A DNA stretch of 64,000 bases from Solibacillus isronensis (GTDB lineage: Bacteria; Bacillota; Bacilli; Bacillales_A; Planococcaceae): NCBI RefSeq assembly GCF_900168685.1, contig NZ_FVZN01000014.1, forward strand, positions 1,984,001-2,048,000, in the 5' to 3' direction. Under the pieces are notes generated by a model. That model was not told the DNA's origin. It worked only from the letters and a program-made list of their open reading frames with translations, and ran no database searches. The translations under genes and the position numbers were made by a program. Positions 27,015-37,699 of the stretch are shown here, piece after piece (the stretch's first letter is position 1; every line of letters begins with the position of its first letter).

Positions 27015-29516
27015 CTATTCTTCATTGAAGTCGTACGGCGAAATATTTGCCATACCAATTAATGGATGAATATATGGTGCTGTTTCTGCCGTTAAGTGAT
27101 TTGGCAACGTTTCGCCGATTTTATGCGAAGCCGAAACATTCAAGAGACCAAGCTGCTCTGTAGAAGGATTTTGCTTCACTTCCTTAACGGACGCTTTTAC
27201 CTCTTCTGTTTCCGGCAACTCTTCTGTCTTTTCAGCAGTAATAAATTCAGGATTTAATCGTGCCTTTAATGTTGTTAATCGAGTTAAATCATCTGTTTTC
27301 GCTAAACCATTCGCTAATACATCCGGCTCACCGCATAAAATTAAAAAGTTTTTGGCACGTGTAATACCCGTATACAGTAAATTTCTGCGAAGCATTTTCG
27401 AGTAGCCGCGGACAATCGGCATAATGACCGTTTGAAATTCCGAGCCTTGTGATTTATGAATTGAACAGCAATAGGCCAATGTGATCTGGTTTAGATCTGC
27501 ACGCTGATATGTTACTTCAATCCCATCATAGCTGACGATAAGCAAATCCTGCTTTTCCACTGTTTCCTTTGCACGGATTATGGAAATCACTTCACCCATA
27601 TCCCCGTTAAATACATTATTGTCCGGTTGATTCACTAGCTGTAGTACTTTGTCTCCGATACGGTAAATCGTATCACCGAAAACAAGTTCCTTTCTTGTCC
27701 CATCATTTGGATTGACAAGCTGCTGAATTTCTTTGTTTAAATTATCGATGCCTGCAGGACCTTTGTACATCGGCGCCAACACTTGAATATCTCGAATTGC
27801 CTGTCCTTTTGCAAGCGCACCTTTTACAACTTGAGTGACAACGCTCGTTACTTGTCCGGCTCCTGCCTGAATAAACGAACGGTCCGTTGTTTTTGCAGTC
27901 AATGTATCCGGGACTTTGCCTTTTTTAATTTGGTGAGCCATTTCGATAATTGTAGATCCTTCAGCCTGACGGTAAATATCCGTTAATTCAACAGTCGGAA
28001 TTTGTTTGGATGCAAGCAAATCCTTTAATACTTGCCCTGGTCCAACAGGCGGTAACTGATCCTGGTCCCCTACAAAAACGACCTGTACATCTTCATGCAG
28101 TGCTTTTAAAAGCTGATGTGCCAGCCACGTATCCACCATAGACATCTCATCGATAATGATGAGTCGCCCTACAACTTCGCGCTCTGTTTCTTCATCCTTT
28201 TCCTGCCCATTAAACCCTAATAAACGGTGTATTGTCATTGCAGGTAAGCCAGTCGATTCCGCGAGTCTTTTCGCTGCGCGTCCTGTAGGTGCTGCAAGGA
28301 CAATCGGAAACGGTTCCTCTTTTTCGGCATACGTTTTTGGATTTAATGATAACCCGTGAAGCTCCGCATATACTTCGACCAAACCTCGGACAACGGTCGT
28401 TTTTCCCGTCCCCGGTCCACCTGTTAAAATCATCACCGCGGAATTGATCGCCGTCTCAATCGCCTGTGCCTGTGTAGGTGCATATGTCACATCATACTGT
28501 TCTTCAATATCGCCAATCGCTTTTCGAATTTCATCTTTCGAAAAACTTTCGGCCATTTTATTTTTTTCTTTCAGTTCATTAATCTTGCTTGCAATGCCCA
28601 CTTCACTGAAATAAAGTGAAGGCAAGTACATGCGTGTTTCTTCACCGCATATTTTCGAATCCTCTCGCATTTCGATAGCCGCTTTCGAAATCGCTTCATA
28701 TGGAATTTCAATGCGCTGACTTTGTTCAAGTATATCTTTCACCATCGGAAGCACCATTTCCGCATCCAAATAAACATGTCCTTCAGATAATGCTGCATTC
28801 GTCAGTACATGAAAAATCGCTGCTTTTATTCGATCCGGATGATTCCCTGTTATCCCGAGCTTTGCACCTAGTTCATCCGCACGTATGAATCCGACCCCTT
28901 CCACTTCCTCAATCAATCGGTAAGGGTTTTCTGTCAGCAGCTGAATTGTTTCTTCACGATACGCCTGATAAATTTTCATCCCGAGCTGTGGTCCGAAGCC
29001 CCAATCGTTCAGCCGTACCATCACCCGTTCCAATCCAAGGTTTTCCTCGATCGTTTGGCGAATATGTAATTTCTTTTCAGCAGATAAGCGGGGAACAGCA
29101 TCAAGTGCTGATGGATCCTCCAGTATTTTTGTGAGGGCATCCATTCCAAGCTTTTCAACGATTGTCTCTGCCGTTTTTCTGCCGACCCCTGTAAACAAGT
29201 CACTTGATAAATAATGGACGATCCCCTGCTCTGTTGTCGGCACTTCTTTTTCAAATGTGTCAATTTGAAATTGCATCCCGTATTTTGGATGACTTTTTAA
29301 CTGCCCAGTAAAGCGGTATAGTTCATCATTTACTAATTGAGGAAAATAGCCAACTACGATGATTTCTTTTTCGTCATACTGAATATTTGTTTCTTGAATT
29401 TTGACACGAACAATGGAGTACATATTCGTTGAATTATGAAAAATTGTTACAATTGGTCGACCTAAAATAAAGAGCTTATTTACGTCAAACAAATTTAGAT
29501 TTTCCGCCATTTTCAT
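27015..29516 (-). CDS. recD2: RecD2 (RecD-like) SF1B DNA helicase
   Basis: A RecD2-type 5'-3' helicase, about 833 residues (B. subtilis YrrC). The N-terminal OB and helix-hairpin-helix region (LFTGVGRKTAETIVEKLG) precedes the helicase: Walker A GGPGTGKTTV, Walker B IIDEMSMVD, and the C-terminal UvrD-like motifs SIHKSQGSEF and YTGITRAK. It acts in replication-fork maintenance and repair without RecBC. The start is uncertain: the frame is open to 29597; ATG at 29516 or 29510 begins the conserved region but has only a weak ribosome site. Confidence 0.93.
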   Translation of the reverse strand: MKMAENLNLFDVNKLFILGRPIVTIFHNSTNMYSIVRVKIQETNIQYDEKEIIVVGYFPQLVNDELYRFTGQLKSHPKYGMQFQIDTFEKEVPTTEQGIVHYLSSDLFTGVGRKTAETIVEKLGMDALTKILEDPSALDAVPRLSAEKKLHIRQTIEENLGLERVMVRLNDWGFGPQLGMKIYQAYREETIQLLTENPYRLIEEVEGVGFIRADELGAKLGITGNHPDRIKAAIFHVLTNAALSEGHVYLDAEMVLPMVKDILEQSQRIEIPYEAISKAAIEMREDSKICGEETRMYLPSLYFSEVGIASKINELKEKNKMAESFSKDEIRKAIGDIEEQYDVTYAPTQAQAIETAINSAVMILTGGPGTGKTTVVRGLVEVYAELHGLSLNPKTYAEKEEPFPIVLAAPTGRAAKRLAESTGLPAMTIHRLLGFNGQEKDEETEREVVGRLIIIDEMSMVDTWLAHQLLKALHEDVQVVFVGDQDQLPPVGPGQVLKDLLASKQIPTVELTDIYRQAEGSTIIEMAHQIKKGKVPDTLTAKTTDRSFIQAGAGQVTSVVTQVVKGALAKGQAIRDIQVLAPMYKGPAGIDNLNKEIQQLVNPNDGTRKELVFGDTIYRIGDKVLQLVNQPDNNVFNGDMGEVISIIRAKETVEKQDLLIVSYDGIEVTYQRADLNQITLAYCCSIHKSQGSEFQTVIMPIVRGYSKMLRRNLLYTGITRAKNFLILCGEPDVLANGLAKTDDLTRLTTLKARLNPEFITAEKTEELPETEEVKASVKEVKQNPSTEQLGLLNVSASHKIGETLPNHLTAETAPYIHPLIGMANISPYDFNEE

Positions 29517-29672
29517 GCCACGCTTTCTTATAAATTGTAAGCCCATTTTATCATACCGATTAAAGCATGTCCTACAATAATGCAAACAAGCCATCACGTC
29601 TGATTTTTCTATTAATTTAGCACACTAAAATGTTATGATACGTATAGAATGTAAGAGAAAGTAGTGAAGAAC

Positions 29673-30434
29673 ATGAATTTTAGACCTTGTATTGATTTAC
29701 ACGACGGAAAAGTGAAGCAAATTGTCGGGAGCACTCTTGGCTATGACAATAAAGAAGTAGTTGAAAATTTCACTTCTGACCAGGATTCCTCGTTTTACGC
29801 TTCATTATTTTTGCAAAACAAACTGACGGGCGGACATGTTATCATGCTAGGTCCCGGCAATGAAGAAGCGGCGATTTCTGCATTGGAAGCATATCCGAAC
29901 GGTCTTCAAATAGGCGGTGGAATTACTGCAGACAATGCACAAAAATATATCGATGCTGGTGCCTCGCATGTCATTGTGACATCTTATATTTTTCATGACG
30001 GGCAGCTAGATATGGATCGTCTGCAGCAATTAGTAAAAAAAATCGGCAAAGAAAAACTTGTCCTAGATCTGAGCTGTCGAAAACGTGATGGTAAATGGTA
30101 TGTTGTAACAGATAAATGGACAAAATTCAGCGACTTCGAAGTAAATGCGCAATCGATTAAGAAAATTGAAGAATATTGTGATGAACTGCTCATTCATGCA
30201 GTTGATGTAGAAGGTAAACGCAGTGGGATGCAGGAAGATTTAGTCCGTGATTTGGCGGAATGGACATCGATTCCAACAACATATGCTGGAGGTGTACGTT
30301 CAATTGATGATTTGAAAAAATTCGAATCACTTTCAAATGGCAAATTGCATGTAACAATCGGCAGCGCCCTTTCCATCTTCGGCGGTGACCTGGACTTCCA
30401 AACAGTAGTGAATTATTGCGAAGGTATTGAATAA
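29673..30434 (+). CDS. Eukaryotic-type HisA (ProFAR isomerase), stand-alone
   Basis: A 253-residue TIM-barrel protein resembling the eukaryotic HIS6 form of phosphoribosylformimino-5-aminoimidazole carboxamide ribotide isomerase, the fourth step of histidine synthesis. It starts FRPCIDLHDGKVKQIVGS, with phosphate loops GGGIT and AGGVRS and a late IGSALSIFGG. Bacterial HisA normally starts with a different sequence and sits in a his operon; no his genes are adjacent. ATG at 29673 matches the family start; GTG at 29664 is the alternative. Convergent with the manganese catalase. Confidence 0.82.
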   Translation: MNFRPCIDLHDGKVKQIVGSTLGYDNKEVVENFTSDQDSSFYASLFLQNKLTGGHVIMLGPGNEEAAISALEAYPNGLQIGGGITADNAQKYIDAGASHVIVTSYIFHDGQLDMDRLQQLVKKIGKEKLVLDLSCRKRDGKWYVVTDKWTKFSDFEVNAQSIKKIEEYCDELLIHAVDVEGKRSGMQEDLVRDLAEWTSIPTTYAGGVRSIDDLKKFESLSNGKLHVTIGSALSIFGGDLDFQTVVNYCEGIE

Positions 30435-30473
30435 CCTGCACTTTTCAATGAATTCCGTAAGAACAGACATAAC

Positions 30474-30509
30474 AAAAACCCATTTTTCCTTCAAAGAAAA
30501 ATGGGTTTA
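30474..30509. terminator. Bidirectional terminator between hisA-like and catalase genes
   Basis: A perfect 13-bp stem (AAACCCATTTTTC with GAAAAATGGGTTT, 7-nt loop) lies between convergent genes. The minus-strand U-run (TTTTTGTT) is the better one, so it mainly serves the catalase gene. Confidence 0.85.
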
Positions 30510-30526
30510 TTTCTATACACTGCATT

Positions 30527-31420
30527 TTACATATTGAACATGAGACGTTTTGCGATCATCTGGAACTCTTCCGGACCGATTCCCGGTGCAAACTCTTCCG
30601 GCAATTCATCCAGATCCGGCATCTTAGCACCTTTTGGCGTGCCCTCTTCCACAATAAGCGGGGCATTCGTTAACGGATGCGGCCCTTTCCAGATTTTATT
30701 TATATCCTGATAATCCCCTACGTAATTCCATGTAAATAATACATTTCCATAGCCACGCTCTTCATATTTTCTTGCGTGGTCAAATACATGATTGTCAAGG
30801 CTAGGAATCGGAAGCATCCGTGTTACATCCACACCCGTCGCCATTTCCAGCGCTTTTGCATAGGCAACAACATGTGTTCCGCCGCGCACTAGTAAATAGC
30901 CAATCATTTCACGGGCTGTCGGATGATCCGTCATTTCATAAACACGCATTTTATGTGTCCGCGCTCCGCATTCCAAGAAGAAATTATGCAGCAAGTCGAG
31001 CACTAGATTCCCGCTGGAAAATACGTATTCCCCATTCCAAGGTTTCCCCATCGAATCTACAGGTAAAGCTGTCTGCGCAGAAGCGATAAAGCTCTGCGTA
31101 TTACGCATATTTTTGGCGTTCATCATCGGTCCCAGATTTGGGTTCCCGGAAAACGTCGTATCTTTGCTGAGTAAATTGATTGTAGTCGCTACAAGTTCCA
31201 CATGCCCAAACTCTTCTGCTGTAATACTCGCAACTAAATCATAAAAAGGCTTTAATTTCTTTTTCCCGCGGAAATTGAATGACTGATACATATAGTTATT
31301 CAAAGTGGACATTTCGCCAAATTTCCCGCCTAATAATTCTTGTACTGCACTTGCAGCGTTTGCGTCTCCATATTCAACCTGTGGTAAATCTATAAGTAAT
31401 CGATTGACGCGTTGAAACAA
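30527..31420 (-). CDS. Manganese (non-haem) catalase
   Basis: A 297-residue dimanganese catalase that dismutates hydrogen peroxide. All five metal ligands of the family can be placed in ferritin-like four-helix geometry: Glu36 (GEMSTLNNY), Glu70 and His73 (EEFGHVE), Glu150 (FFLECGARTHK) and His183 (GGTHVVAY). The C-terminal tail (PDLDELPEEFAPGIGPEEF) is typical. TTG start after AGGGGGTG. B. subtilis YdbD and the spore coat protein CotJC are relatives, so a spore location is possible. A GTCATA-N7-TATGAC repeat (31439-31457) lies in its leader. Confidence 0.93.
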   Translation of the reverse strand: MFQRVNRLLIDLPQVEYGDANAASAVQELLGGKFGEMSTLNNYMYQSFNFRGKKKLKPFYDLVASITAEEFGHVELVATTINLLSKDTTFSGNPNLGPMMNAKNMRNTQSFIASAQTALPVDSMGKPWNGEYVFSSGNLVLDLLHNFFLECGARTHKMRVYEMTDHPTAREMIGYLLVRGGTHVVAYAKALEMATGVDVTRMLPIPSLDNHVFDHARKYEERGYGNVLFTWNYVGDYQDINKIWKGPHPLTNAPLIVEEGTPKGAKMPDLDELPEEFAPGIGPEEFQMIAKRLMFNM

Positions 31421-31438
31421 TAAAGCACCCCCTAATTG

Positions 31439-31457
31439 TCATAGTAAGCTTATGACG
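31439..31457. promoter_or_regulatory. Small inverted repeat upstream of Mn-catalase
   Basis: GTCATA (31439-31444) and TATGAC (31452-31457) flank a 7-nt spacer about 20 nt upstream of the catalase TTG. It may be an operator or hairpin; it does not resemble a PerR box. Confidence 0.3.
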
Positions 31458-31485
31458 ATTTGGGAGTGCGTAGACCATATTCATT

Positions 31486-31701
31486 TCATTTTTTTAAAAA
31501 TGGCATAATCCAAACTATTTTGTCGATACGTATATAGAACGGCGTTTGGCAAACATCCAGTACAATATAGTCCGGACATATTGCGGCCAATATCCCTTGC
31601 TGAACACGATTCCCCTCTTGCTGGACGGCAACCATTTGCCCTAAATAGTTTTGGATCGCTTCAAGCCAGTACGCGTTTGGATATGTGTTCATTTGAACCA
31701 A
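31486..31701 (-). CDS. Small DUF2642-like protein
   Basis: A 71-residue protein resembling DUF2642 (Sm-like beta-strand) proteins of Bacilli: VAVQQEGNRVQQGILAAICPDYIVLDV followed by a hydrophobic PFYIRIDKIVWIMPF end. Function unknown. TTG start with GGAGTGATTTT upstream; that Shine-Dalgarno sits in the 3' arm of the preceding hairpin. It precedes the Mn-catalase by 65 nt on the same strand, so the two may be co-expressed. Some relatives are spore-coat associated. Confidence 0.7.
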   Translation of the reverse strand: MVQMNTYPNAYWLEAIQNYLGQMVAVQQEGNRVQQGILAAICPDYIVLDVCQTPFYIRIDKIVWIMPFLKK

Positions 31702-31752
31702 AAAATCACTCCTTTGTATGCATACTGTACAATATGCGAAAAAGGAGTGAAC
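31700..31752 (-). terminator. Terminator of dtd carrying the next gene's ribosome-binding site
   Basis: TCACTCCTTT pairs with AAAGGAGTGA (31741-31750 with 31706-31715), plus an inner GCATA/TATGC stem, followed on the minus strand by TTTTTT. The 3' arm is the AAAGGAG site of the 71-residue gene whose TTG start overlaps the U-run. Confidence 0.75.
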
Positions 31753-31762
31753 CGTTCATCGT

Positions 31763-32209
31763 TTATTTGCCTTTAGATTCGATCGTGATTGTTACAGGAC
31801 CATCATTAATGAGTGCAACATCCATCATCGCACCGAAAACACCTGTTTCCACATGCAGTCCATTCGACTTTAATTGTTCATTGAACGCTTCCCATAACGG
31901 TTTTGCCTGTTCGGGTCTTGCCGCTTCAACAAAACTAGGCCGCTTTCCTTTGCGAGTATCCGCATAAAGTGTAAATTGGGAGATTGATAATATATCGCCG
32001 CCTTCTTCAGCAATGGAACGATTCATCTTGCCGTCCTCATCTTCCCAAATACGCAAGTCGGTAATTTTTTTCGCTACATATTTAATATCTTCTTCTGTAT
32101 CACTATGTGTAATGCCGACAAGCAGCACATAGCCTTTTTGAATGGCACCTGTTACTTGTCCATCGACTGTAACAGATGCCTGTTTTGAACGTTGTAATAT
32201 TACGCGCAT
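31763..32209 (-). CDS. dtd: D-aminoacyl-tRNA deacylase
   Basis: DTD (148 residues) removes D-amino acids and glycine mischarged on tRNAs. The signature SQFTLYA is at about residue 77 and the cross-subunit Gly-Pro motif is in NDGPVTI near the end. GGGGAAAAG precedes the ATG. It lies 18 nt after rel, an arrangement conserved in Bacillales. Confidence 0.96.
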   Translation of the reverse strand: MRVILQRSKQASVTVDGQVTGAIQKGYVLLVGITHSDTEEDIKYVAKKITDLRIWEDEDGKMNRSIAEEGGDILSISQFTLYADTRKGKRPSFVEAARPEQAKPLWEAFNEQLKSNGLHVETGVFGAMMDVALINDGPVTITIESKGK

Positions 32210-32227
32210 CTTTTCCCCTACTATCTA

Positions 32228-34423
32228 TTAATTAATTACACGCTGAACGGAATAAATATCCGGAAGCTGTTTAATTTTTTCGACAACACGATGTAGTCCT
32301 GAAATATTGGTAATGGCAATCGTTAAATGAATCGTGGCAATTTTTTCACGATCCGCACGACCTGTAACTGCCAAAATATTTGTTTTCGCTTCACTGACAG
32401 CATGCATGACATCATTTAAAATGCCTGGACGGTCGAATGCCGAAATCTCGATATCCACAGGGTAATCTTTGCGGATCTGTGTCCCGTCATTTTCCCATTC
32501 CACTTCAATAAGACGTTCCAGGTTTCCATCTTCCTGGATATTCGGACAATCTGCACGGTGTACTGAAACACCCCGACCTTTCGTAATAAAGCCGACAATA
32601 TCATCACCCGGTACCGGTGTACAGCAACGTGATAAACGAATTAATAAATTATCGATTCCTTTTACAATAACACCTGATTCCGTACGTTTTTTTGGTGTTG
32701 GATTGTTCATGCTTTTAACGATTTTTTCGAGAGCTTCTTCCTGTTCACGCTCTTTTCGCATTTTTTCAGCAAGACGATTGACGATTTGCTGAGCCGTAAT
32801 TCCGCCTACGCCGACAGCCGCATACAAATCATCTTCATGTGTATAATTGAATTTTTCAATCACACGTTTAATATTTTCTGTTGTTAAGACTTCCTTTATA
32901 TCAAACTCTTGAGCCTTAATTTCTTTTTCAACGAGTTCTTTTCCTTTAACAACACTTTCTTCACGCACATGCTTTTTGAAAAATTGCTTGATTTTGTTTT
33001 TTGCCTGCGAACTTTGTGCAATTTTAATCCAGTCTCGGCTAGGGCCGAATGATTGTTTCGATGTTAATACCTCAACAATATCCCCTGTTTTTAAAGGTGT
33101 ATCAAGCGGTACCATTTTACCGTTCACTTTTGCACCAATTGTTTTATTCCCGACCTCCGAGTGAACACGGTAAGCAAAGTCAATTGGTACAGAACCGGAT
33201 GGAAGCTCAATAACGTCCCCTTTTGGCGAGAAGACATATACCATATCCGAGAATAAATCGAATTTCAACGATTCCATAAACTCCGCAGCATTTGATGATT
33301 CATTTTGGAACTCGAGGATTTCACGGAACCAAGTCAGCTTCTGATCGATTGTTTCTGCATTTTGTTCAACGGTTTTGCCTTCTTTATAAGCCCAGTGTGC
33401 TGCGATACCGAACTCTGCTATTTTGTGCATATCCTTTGTACGGATCTGCACCTCAAGCGGATCCCCATATGGTCCGATAACAGTTGTATGTAGGGATTGG
33501 TACAGGTTTTGCTTTGGCATCGCAATATAATCTTTAAAGCGTCCGGGCATCGGCTTCCATAATGTATGGATAATTCCGATTACCGCGTAGCAATCTTTAA
33601 TACTATCGACTAAAATACGTACCGCGAGTAAATCATAAATTTCATTAAACTGCTTTTTTTGAAGTACCATTTTACGGTAAATACTGTATAAATGTTTCGG
33701 ACGGCCAAAAATATCCGCTTCAATTTCCACTTCTTTCAGCTGGGAATTGATTTCGTCCATTACGTTATCCAAATAAGCTTCACGTTCATCACGCTTTTTC
33801 TTCATCAAGCTGACGATCCGGTAATACTGCTGCGGATTTAAATAGCGTAATGCCGTATCCTCCAGCTCCCATTTCACTTTCGAAATCCCTAATCTGTGTG
33901 CTAATGGTGCGAAAATTTCCAGTGTTTCCTGAGAAATGCGGCGTTGTTTTTCAGCCGGTAAATGTTTTAATGTCCGCATATTATGCAGACGGTCCGCCAG
34001 CTTGATTAAAATCACTCGGATATCCTGAGCCATCGCAACGAACATTTTCCGGTGGTTTTCGGCTTGCTGCTCTTCTTTTGACATATATTTAATTTTCCCG
34101 AGCTTCGTTACCCCATCAACAAGCTTGGCTACTTCTTCACTGAATTCATTTACTAGATCTTCGCGTGTCACTTCCGTGTCTTCCACGACATCATGCAAAA
34201 ATCCTGCGGCTACCGTTTCAGGATCCATTTGCAGCTCAGCCAAAATACCCGCCACCTGTACTGGGTGAATAATATATGGTTCTCCCGAGCTGCGGAACTG
34301 CTCTTTATGTGCTTCTTTCGCTACCTCATATGCTTTAACAACAAAGGTAACATGTTCTTCGTTCATATAAGATTTGACGAGCTCGAAAACATCTTCGGGC
34401 GCCAATATTTGTTCTTTCGCCAT
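32228..34423 (-). CDS. relA: Bifunctional (p)ppGpp synthetase/hydrolase Rel
   Basis: The stringent-response enzyme, 731 residues. It has an N-terminal HD hydrolase domain with an intact HDVVEDT motif (so hydrolysis should work), the RelA/SpoT synthetase domain ([32 protein letters not shown]), a TGS domain ([15 protein letters not shown]), a zinc-finger/CC region ([16 protein letters not shown]) and a C-terminal ACT domain. The ATG at 34423 follows AGGTGGACTC; 27 upstream codons are ignored. Rel, dtd and apt stand in conserved order. Confidence 0.97.
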   Translation of the reverse strand: MAKEQILAPEDVFELVKSYMNEEHVTFVVKAYEVAKEAHKEQFRSSGEPYIIHPVQVAGILAELQMDPETVAAGFLHDVVEDTEVTREDLVNEFSEEVAKLVDGVTKLGKIKYMSKEEQQAENHRKMFVAMAQDIRVILIKLADRLHNMRTLKHLPAEKQRRISQETLEIFAPLAHRLGISKVKWELEDTALRYLNPQQYYRIVSLMKKKRDEREAYLDNVMDEINSQLKEVEIEADIFGRPKHLYSIYRKMVLQKKQFNEIYDLLAVRILVDSIKDCYAVIGIIHTLWKPMPGRFKDYIAMPKQNLYQSLHTTVIGPYGDPLEVQIRTKDMHKIAEFGIAAHWAYKEGKTVEQNAETIDQKLTWFREILEFQNESSNAAEFMESLKFDLFSDMVYVFSPKGDVIELPSGSVPIDFAYRVHSEVGNKTIGAKVNGKMVPLDTPLKTGDIVEVLTSKQSFGPSRDWIKIAQSSQAKNKIKQFFKKHVREESVVKGKELVEKEIKAQEFDIKEVLTTENIKRVIEKFNYTHEDDLYAAVGVGGITAQQIVNRLAEKMRKEREQEEALEKIVKSMNNPTPKKRTESGVIVKGIDNLLIRLSRCCTPVPGDDIVGFITKGRGVSVHRADCPNIQEDGNLERLIEVEWENDGTQIRKDYPVDIEISAFDRPGILNDVMHAVSEAKTNILAVTGRADREKIATIHLTIAITNISGLHRVVEKIKQLPDIYSVQRVIN

Positions 34424-34575
34424 TATGAGTCCACCTGTTCTTTCTATTTTCGCTTTAAGTATAAGTTCAATTGTATAAAAAATGCCTACTAAATGTAAAG
34501 GCACGCGGGCATTTAGTTTTGCAGAAAGTCGAAATTTGTAGAATTATTGAACAGCTTCTAATAGATAATCATTGA

Positions 34576-34613
34576 AAAAAACTATCCCGCAAAGTTATGC
34601 GGGATAGTTTTGT
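34576..34613 (-). terminator. Terminator of apt
   Basis: A 13-bp stem (AAAACTATCCCGC with GCGGGATAGTTTT, 8-nt loop) ends on the minus strand in TTTTTTT, 6 nt after the apt stop. Confidence 0.92.
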
Positions 34614-34616
34614 GGA

Positions 34617-35129
34617 TTAATATTGAATTAAAGTTTTAATTGGAATATTGTTGATTTTGTTGCGGCCGTTCAATTCTGTAAGCTCGATAATGAATGCTGC
34701 ACCCACTACTTCGCCGCCTAATTGTTCGATTAAGCGAACAGTTGCTTCTACTGTACCGCCTGTTGCAAGCAAGTCATCACAGATTAAAACTTTTTGACCT
34801 GGTTTTACTGCATCTTTGTGCATTGTTAACGTGTCAGTACCGTATTCTAAGCCATAATCTGCAGAAATAACTTCACGTGGAAGCTTTCCTGGTTTACGAA
34901 CTGGTGCGAAACCGATTTCTAAAGCATATGCAACTGGACAACCAATAATAAATCCGCGTGCTTCAGGACCTACGATGATTTCAGCGCCAACTTCTTTTGC
35001 ATATTCTACAATTTCATCAGTCGCATATTTATATGCCGGACCATTATCCATGATTGTTGTAATATCTTTAAAGCTGATGCCCTCTTTCGGCCAATTTTCA
35101 ACTGTTGTTACGTATTGTTTTAAATCCAT
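34617..35129 (-). CDS. apt: Adenine phosphoribosyltransferase
   Basis: Apt (170 residues) makes AMP from adenine and PRPP in purine salvage. The PRPP-binding loop is [16 protein letters not shown] (about residues 116-131), with the base-contact EARGFIIG block. GGAGG precedes the ATG at 10 nt. Follows recJ by 16 nt on the same strand. Confidence 0.97.
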   Translation of the reverse strand: MDLKQYVTTVENWPKEGISFKDITTIMDNGPAYKYATDEIVEYAKEVGAEIIVGPEARGFIIGCPVAYALEIGFAPVRKPGKLPREVISADYGLEYGTDTLTMHKDAVKPGQKVLICDDLLATGGTVEATVRLIEQLGGEVVGAAFIIELTELNGRNKINNIPIKTLIQY

Positions 35130-35145
35130 TCTTCCTATGTCCTCC

Positions 35146-37467
35146 TCAAGAACTCAATCGTTCATTAAACCATTGCTTAAGTTCACTGTATGTTGCATAT
35201 AACAGCTTCTGCTCAAGTTCAATTTGTTGTGAACGCAATTTATATGACGGTGCTTCGGATAATGCTTTTTTCGGTGCATTTTCGTTTACTGTCGTCAAAC
35301 CATTCTCTATTGTAACAAATCCTAGCTCAAAAAACACTTTTGTCATAAATTTAATTACTTCTATATTTAGTCCGATATGTTCGGATAATTGTCGAATATG
35401 TTGTTTCAAGTTGAAATCAGGACGTTTTTTCAGGAATCCGTAATACCATTTAAAGTGTTCCCTTGTCGGCATTCCATTAAAATATGCTGATTGATCAGTA
35501 TATAAATGTGCATAGATTCGTTCAATTTGAACTTCTTGCAGTAATTTTTCCAATGTGGATACATTTTCCGGCAAATCGAGTAATACGATATTTTTGTGTA
35601 ATTTTCCAGCATCTGTCCCAAGAGTGAAATTTATAATTTCTTTTGGGATCTCCTGTTCAAAATGAACCTTTGTCTGTTCGGAAAAAGCAATAAAATCCGT
35701 TTTTTCCGCGTTAATTTTAGCAAGCCAGTTTGCAGTTTTGCTTTTCCCACGGTAATCATATAGTTGCCATTCATTAACCCGGACATCCTGAATCATGAAT
35801 TGCGGTTTTTTATTGCCCTGCCATTCATTGATCTGCAGGTCTCCAACTAATGATAAGGCAACACCATATGAAATTTCATCATGTAAGGACCCTTTGTTGA
35901 ACCCAATTGCATCAAGAGAGCGATACAGATCTTCCAGCTCCATCTTCAAATGATTTTCGCCGGAACCAATTTTGCGCATCGATTTTACTTTTACATCCTG
36001 AATCCCAAAAACCGGCTTCGGAAATTCTGTGCCAAATGGAGCCAATTGCCGCAGTTCTTCAATTGCATCGACGGTAATTTCACTTAGCTCAATCGGAACA
36101 TCAATCTGCATCTTCTGTATAAGCTGCTCTTCGGTTAAACAAAGGCTGGCCTGTTCATTTAAACGTGTACGCAATGTATCCACATGTTCTATTGGTAATG
36201 TCATCCCTGCCGCCATTGGATGTCCGCCGAAATGCGGTAAAATATCTCGGTTTTTCGCCAACTCATTATACAGATGGAACCCTTCAATACTTCTCGCGGA
36301 ACCTTTCGCGATCGCTTTTTCATGATTAAGTGAAAGAACGATTGTCGGACGATAATATTTTTCAACTAATCGCGAAGCAACAATCCCGACAACACCCGGA
36401 TTCCAACCTTCTCCTGCTACTACTAAAACAAGAGAATCTTTTAAAGTAACATCATTTTCAATCATTGCCATTGCTTCATTTGTAATATTTTCTACAATTT
36501 TTTTCCGTTCTGTATTTTTATCATTTAACTGGGTTGCCAATGCATTTGCCTGTAGCGGGTCTTCGCTCATTAAAAAATGCACACCCGGTTCGGCACTGCC
36601 TAAACGCCCAATTGCATTAAGACGGGGACCAAAATAAAAACCAACTGTTTCTTCATTAATATCTCTCTGGTTTGCCCCCGAAGCATCACAAATGGCCTTA
36701 ATCCAAGGATTTGGAGACTGTTTTAACGCCTGCAAACCACGCTGTACTAAATAGCGGTTTTCGCCAACAAGCGGCACTAAATCGGCAATTGTCCCGACCG
36801 CCACATATTCAAATAAATGGTCCGGCAATTCGCCATATAATGCATGCGCCAATTTAAAGGCAACACCTACCCCTGCAAGCTCGCCAAACGGGTAATGACC
36901 TTCTGGTACACGTGGGTGGATGATAACATTGGCATCCGGTAAAACATCCCCTGCCTCATGGTGATCGGTAATAATCACATCCATACCAAGTTCTCTGGCC
37001 ACTTTTACTTGCTCAATCCCGCTTATCCCATTATCGACCGTAATAATTAAATTTACGCCATCTTCATAAGCTTTTTTGAAAAGTTCTTCGTTCGGGCCAT
37101 ATCCATGAATAAACCGATCTGGAATGACAAAGCTGACATCTGCCCCCAGATCAAGTAAAGTATTGAGCAGCACAGTTGTACTTGTAATACCATCGGCGTC
37201 GTAATCACCGTATACGAGAATCTTTTCACCGTTATCTAATGCTTGTTCAATACGCATAACCGCGTCTTCCATCCCCGCCATTAGAAACGGATCATGGTAC
37301 TGCGTTTCATCAATTTTCAATAATGGCTTTGCTTGTTCTATCGATGTGCAGCCACGGGCAATTAAGATTTTTGCTGCGATCGTTGAAATATTCAGCTGTT
37401 CACTAAATTGTTTTACAAGTTGCTCATCTTGTTTTGTTATTGTCCATAATTTTTGTGACTGTATCAT
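35146..37467 (-). CDS. recJ: Single-stranded-DNA exonuclease RecJ
   Basis: RecJ (773 residues), a 5'-3' ssDNA exonuclease of recombination and mismatch repair. DHH-family motifs are [12 protein letters not shown] (about 82-93), DHHEAG (about 160) and the DHHA1 motif [12 protein letters not shown] (about 400). The OB domain and the extra C-terminal domain found in Firmicutes RecJ are present. GAGGAAGTG precedes the ATG. Confidence 0.96.
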   Translation of the reverse strand: MIQSQKLWTITKQDEQLVKQFSEQLNISTIAAKILIARGCTSIEQAKPLLKIDETQYHDPFLMAGMEDAVMRIEQALDNGEKILVYGDYDADGITSTTVLLNTLLDLGADVSFVIPDRFIHGYGPNEELFKKAYEDGVNLIITVDNGISGIEQVKVARELGMDVIITDHHEAGDVLPDANVIIHPRVPEGHYPFGELAGVGVAFKLAHALYGELPDHLFEYVAVGTIADLVPLVGENRYLVQRGLQALKQSPNPWIKAICDASGANQRDINEETVGFYFGPRLNAIGRLGSAEPGVHFLMSEDPLQANALATQLNDKNTERKKIVENITNEAMAMIENDVTLKDSLVLVVAGEGWNPGVVGIVASRLVEKYYRPTIVLSLNHEKAIAKGSARSIEGFHLYNELAKNRDILPHFGGHPMAAGMTLPIEHVDTLRTRLNEQASLCLTEEQLIQKMQIDVPIELSEITVDAIEELRQLAPFGTEFPKPVFGIQDVKVKSMRKIGSGENHLKMELEDLYRSLDAIGFNKGSLHDEISYGVALSLVGDLQINEWQGNKKPQFMIQDVRVNEWQLYDYRGKSKTANWLAKINAEKTDFIAFSEQTKVHFEQEIPKEIINFTLGTDAGKLHKNIVLLDLPENVSTLEKLLQEVQIERIYAHLYTDQSAYFNGMPTREHFKWYYGFLKKRPDFNLKQHIRQLSEHIGLNIEVIKFMTKVFFELGFVTIENGLTTVNENAPKKALSEAPSYKLRSQQIELEQKLLYATYSELKQWFNERLSS

Positions 37468-37639
37468 ATATATTCACTTCCTCACGCAGTTCATTATAAC
37501 GGAAATCTATTACGTTTCCCAAAGTTTCTTCTGATATTAATAGAAAAATTGATATGTAATTTCAGGAAGAGTGTTTATTAAAATGGATACATTACATGGT
37601 CATCAAACGTTTCTTTACCGAATAGGATAATCAATTAAA

Positions 37640-37676
37640 AAAGCTATTTGAAACGTTTGTTGTTTCAAATAGCTAC
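37640..37676 (-). terminator. Terminator of lapA
   Basis: A perfect 13-bp stem (AGCTATTTGAAAC with GTTTCAAATAGCT, 7-nt loop) is followed on the minus strand by TTTTTT. The remainder of the gap to recJ (37468-37639) is AT-rich with no gene. Confidence 0.92.
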
Positions 37677-37699
37677 GATTGGATCGCATATCCTTTTGT

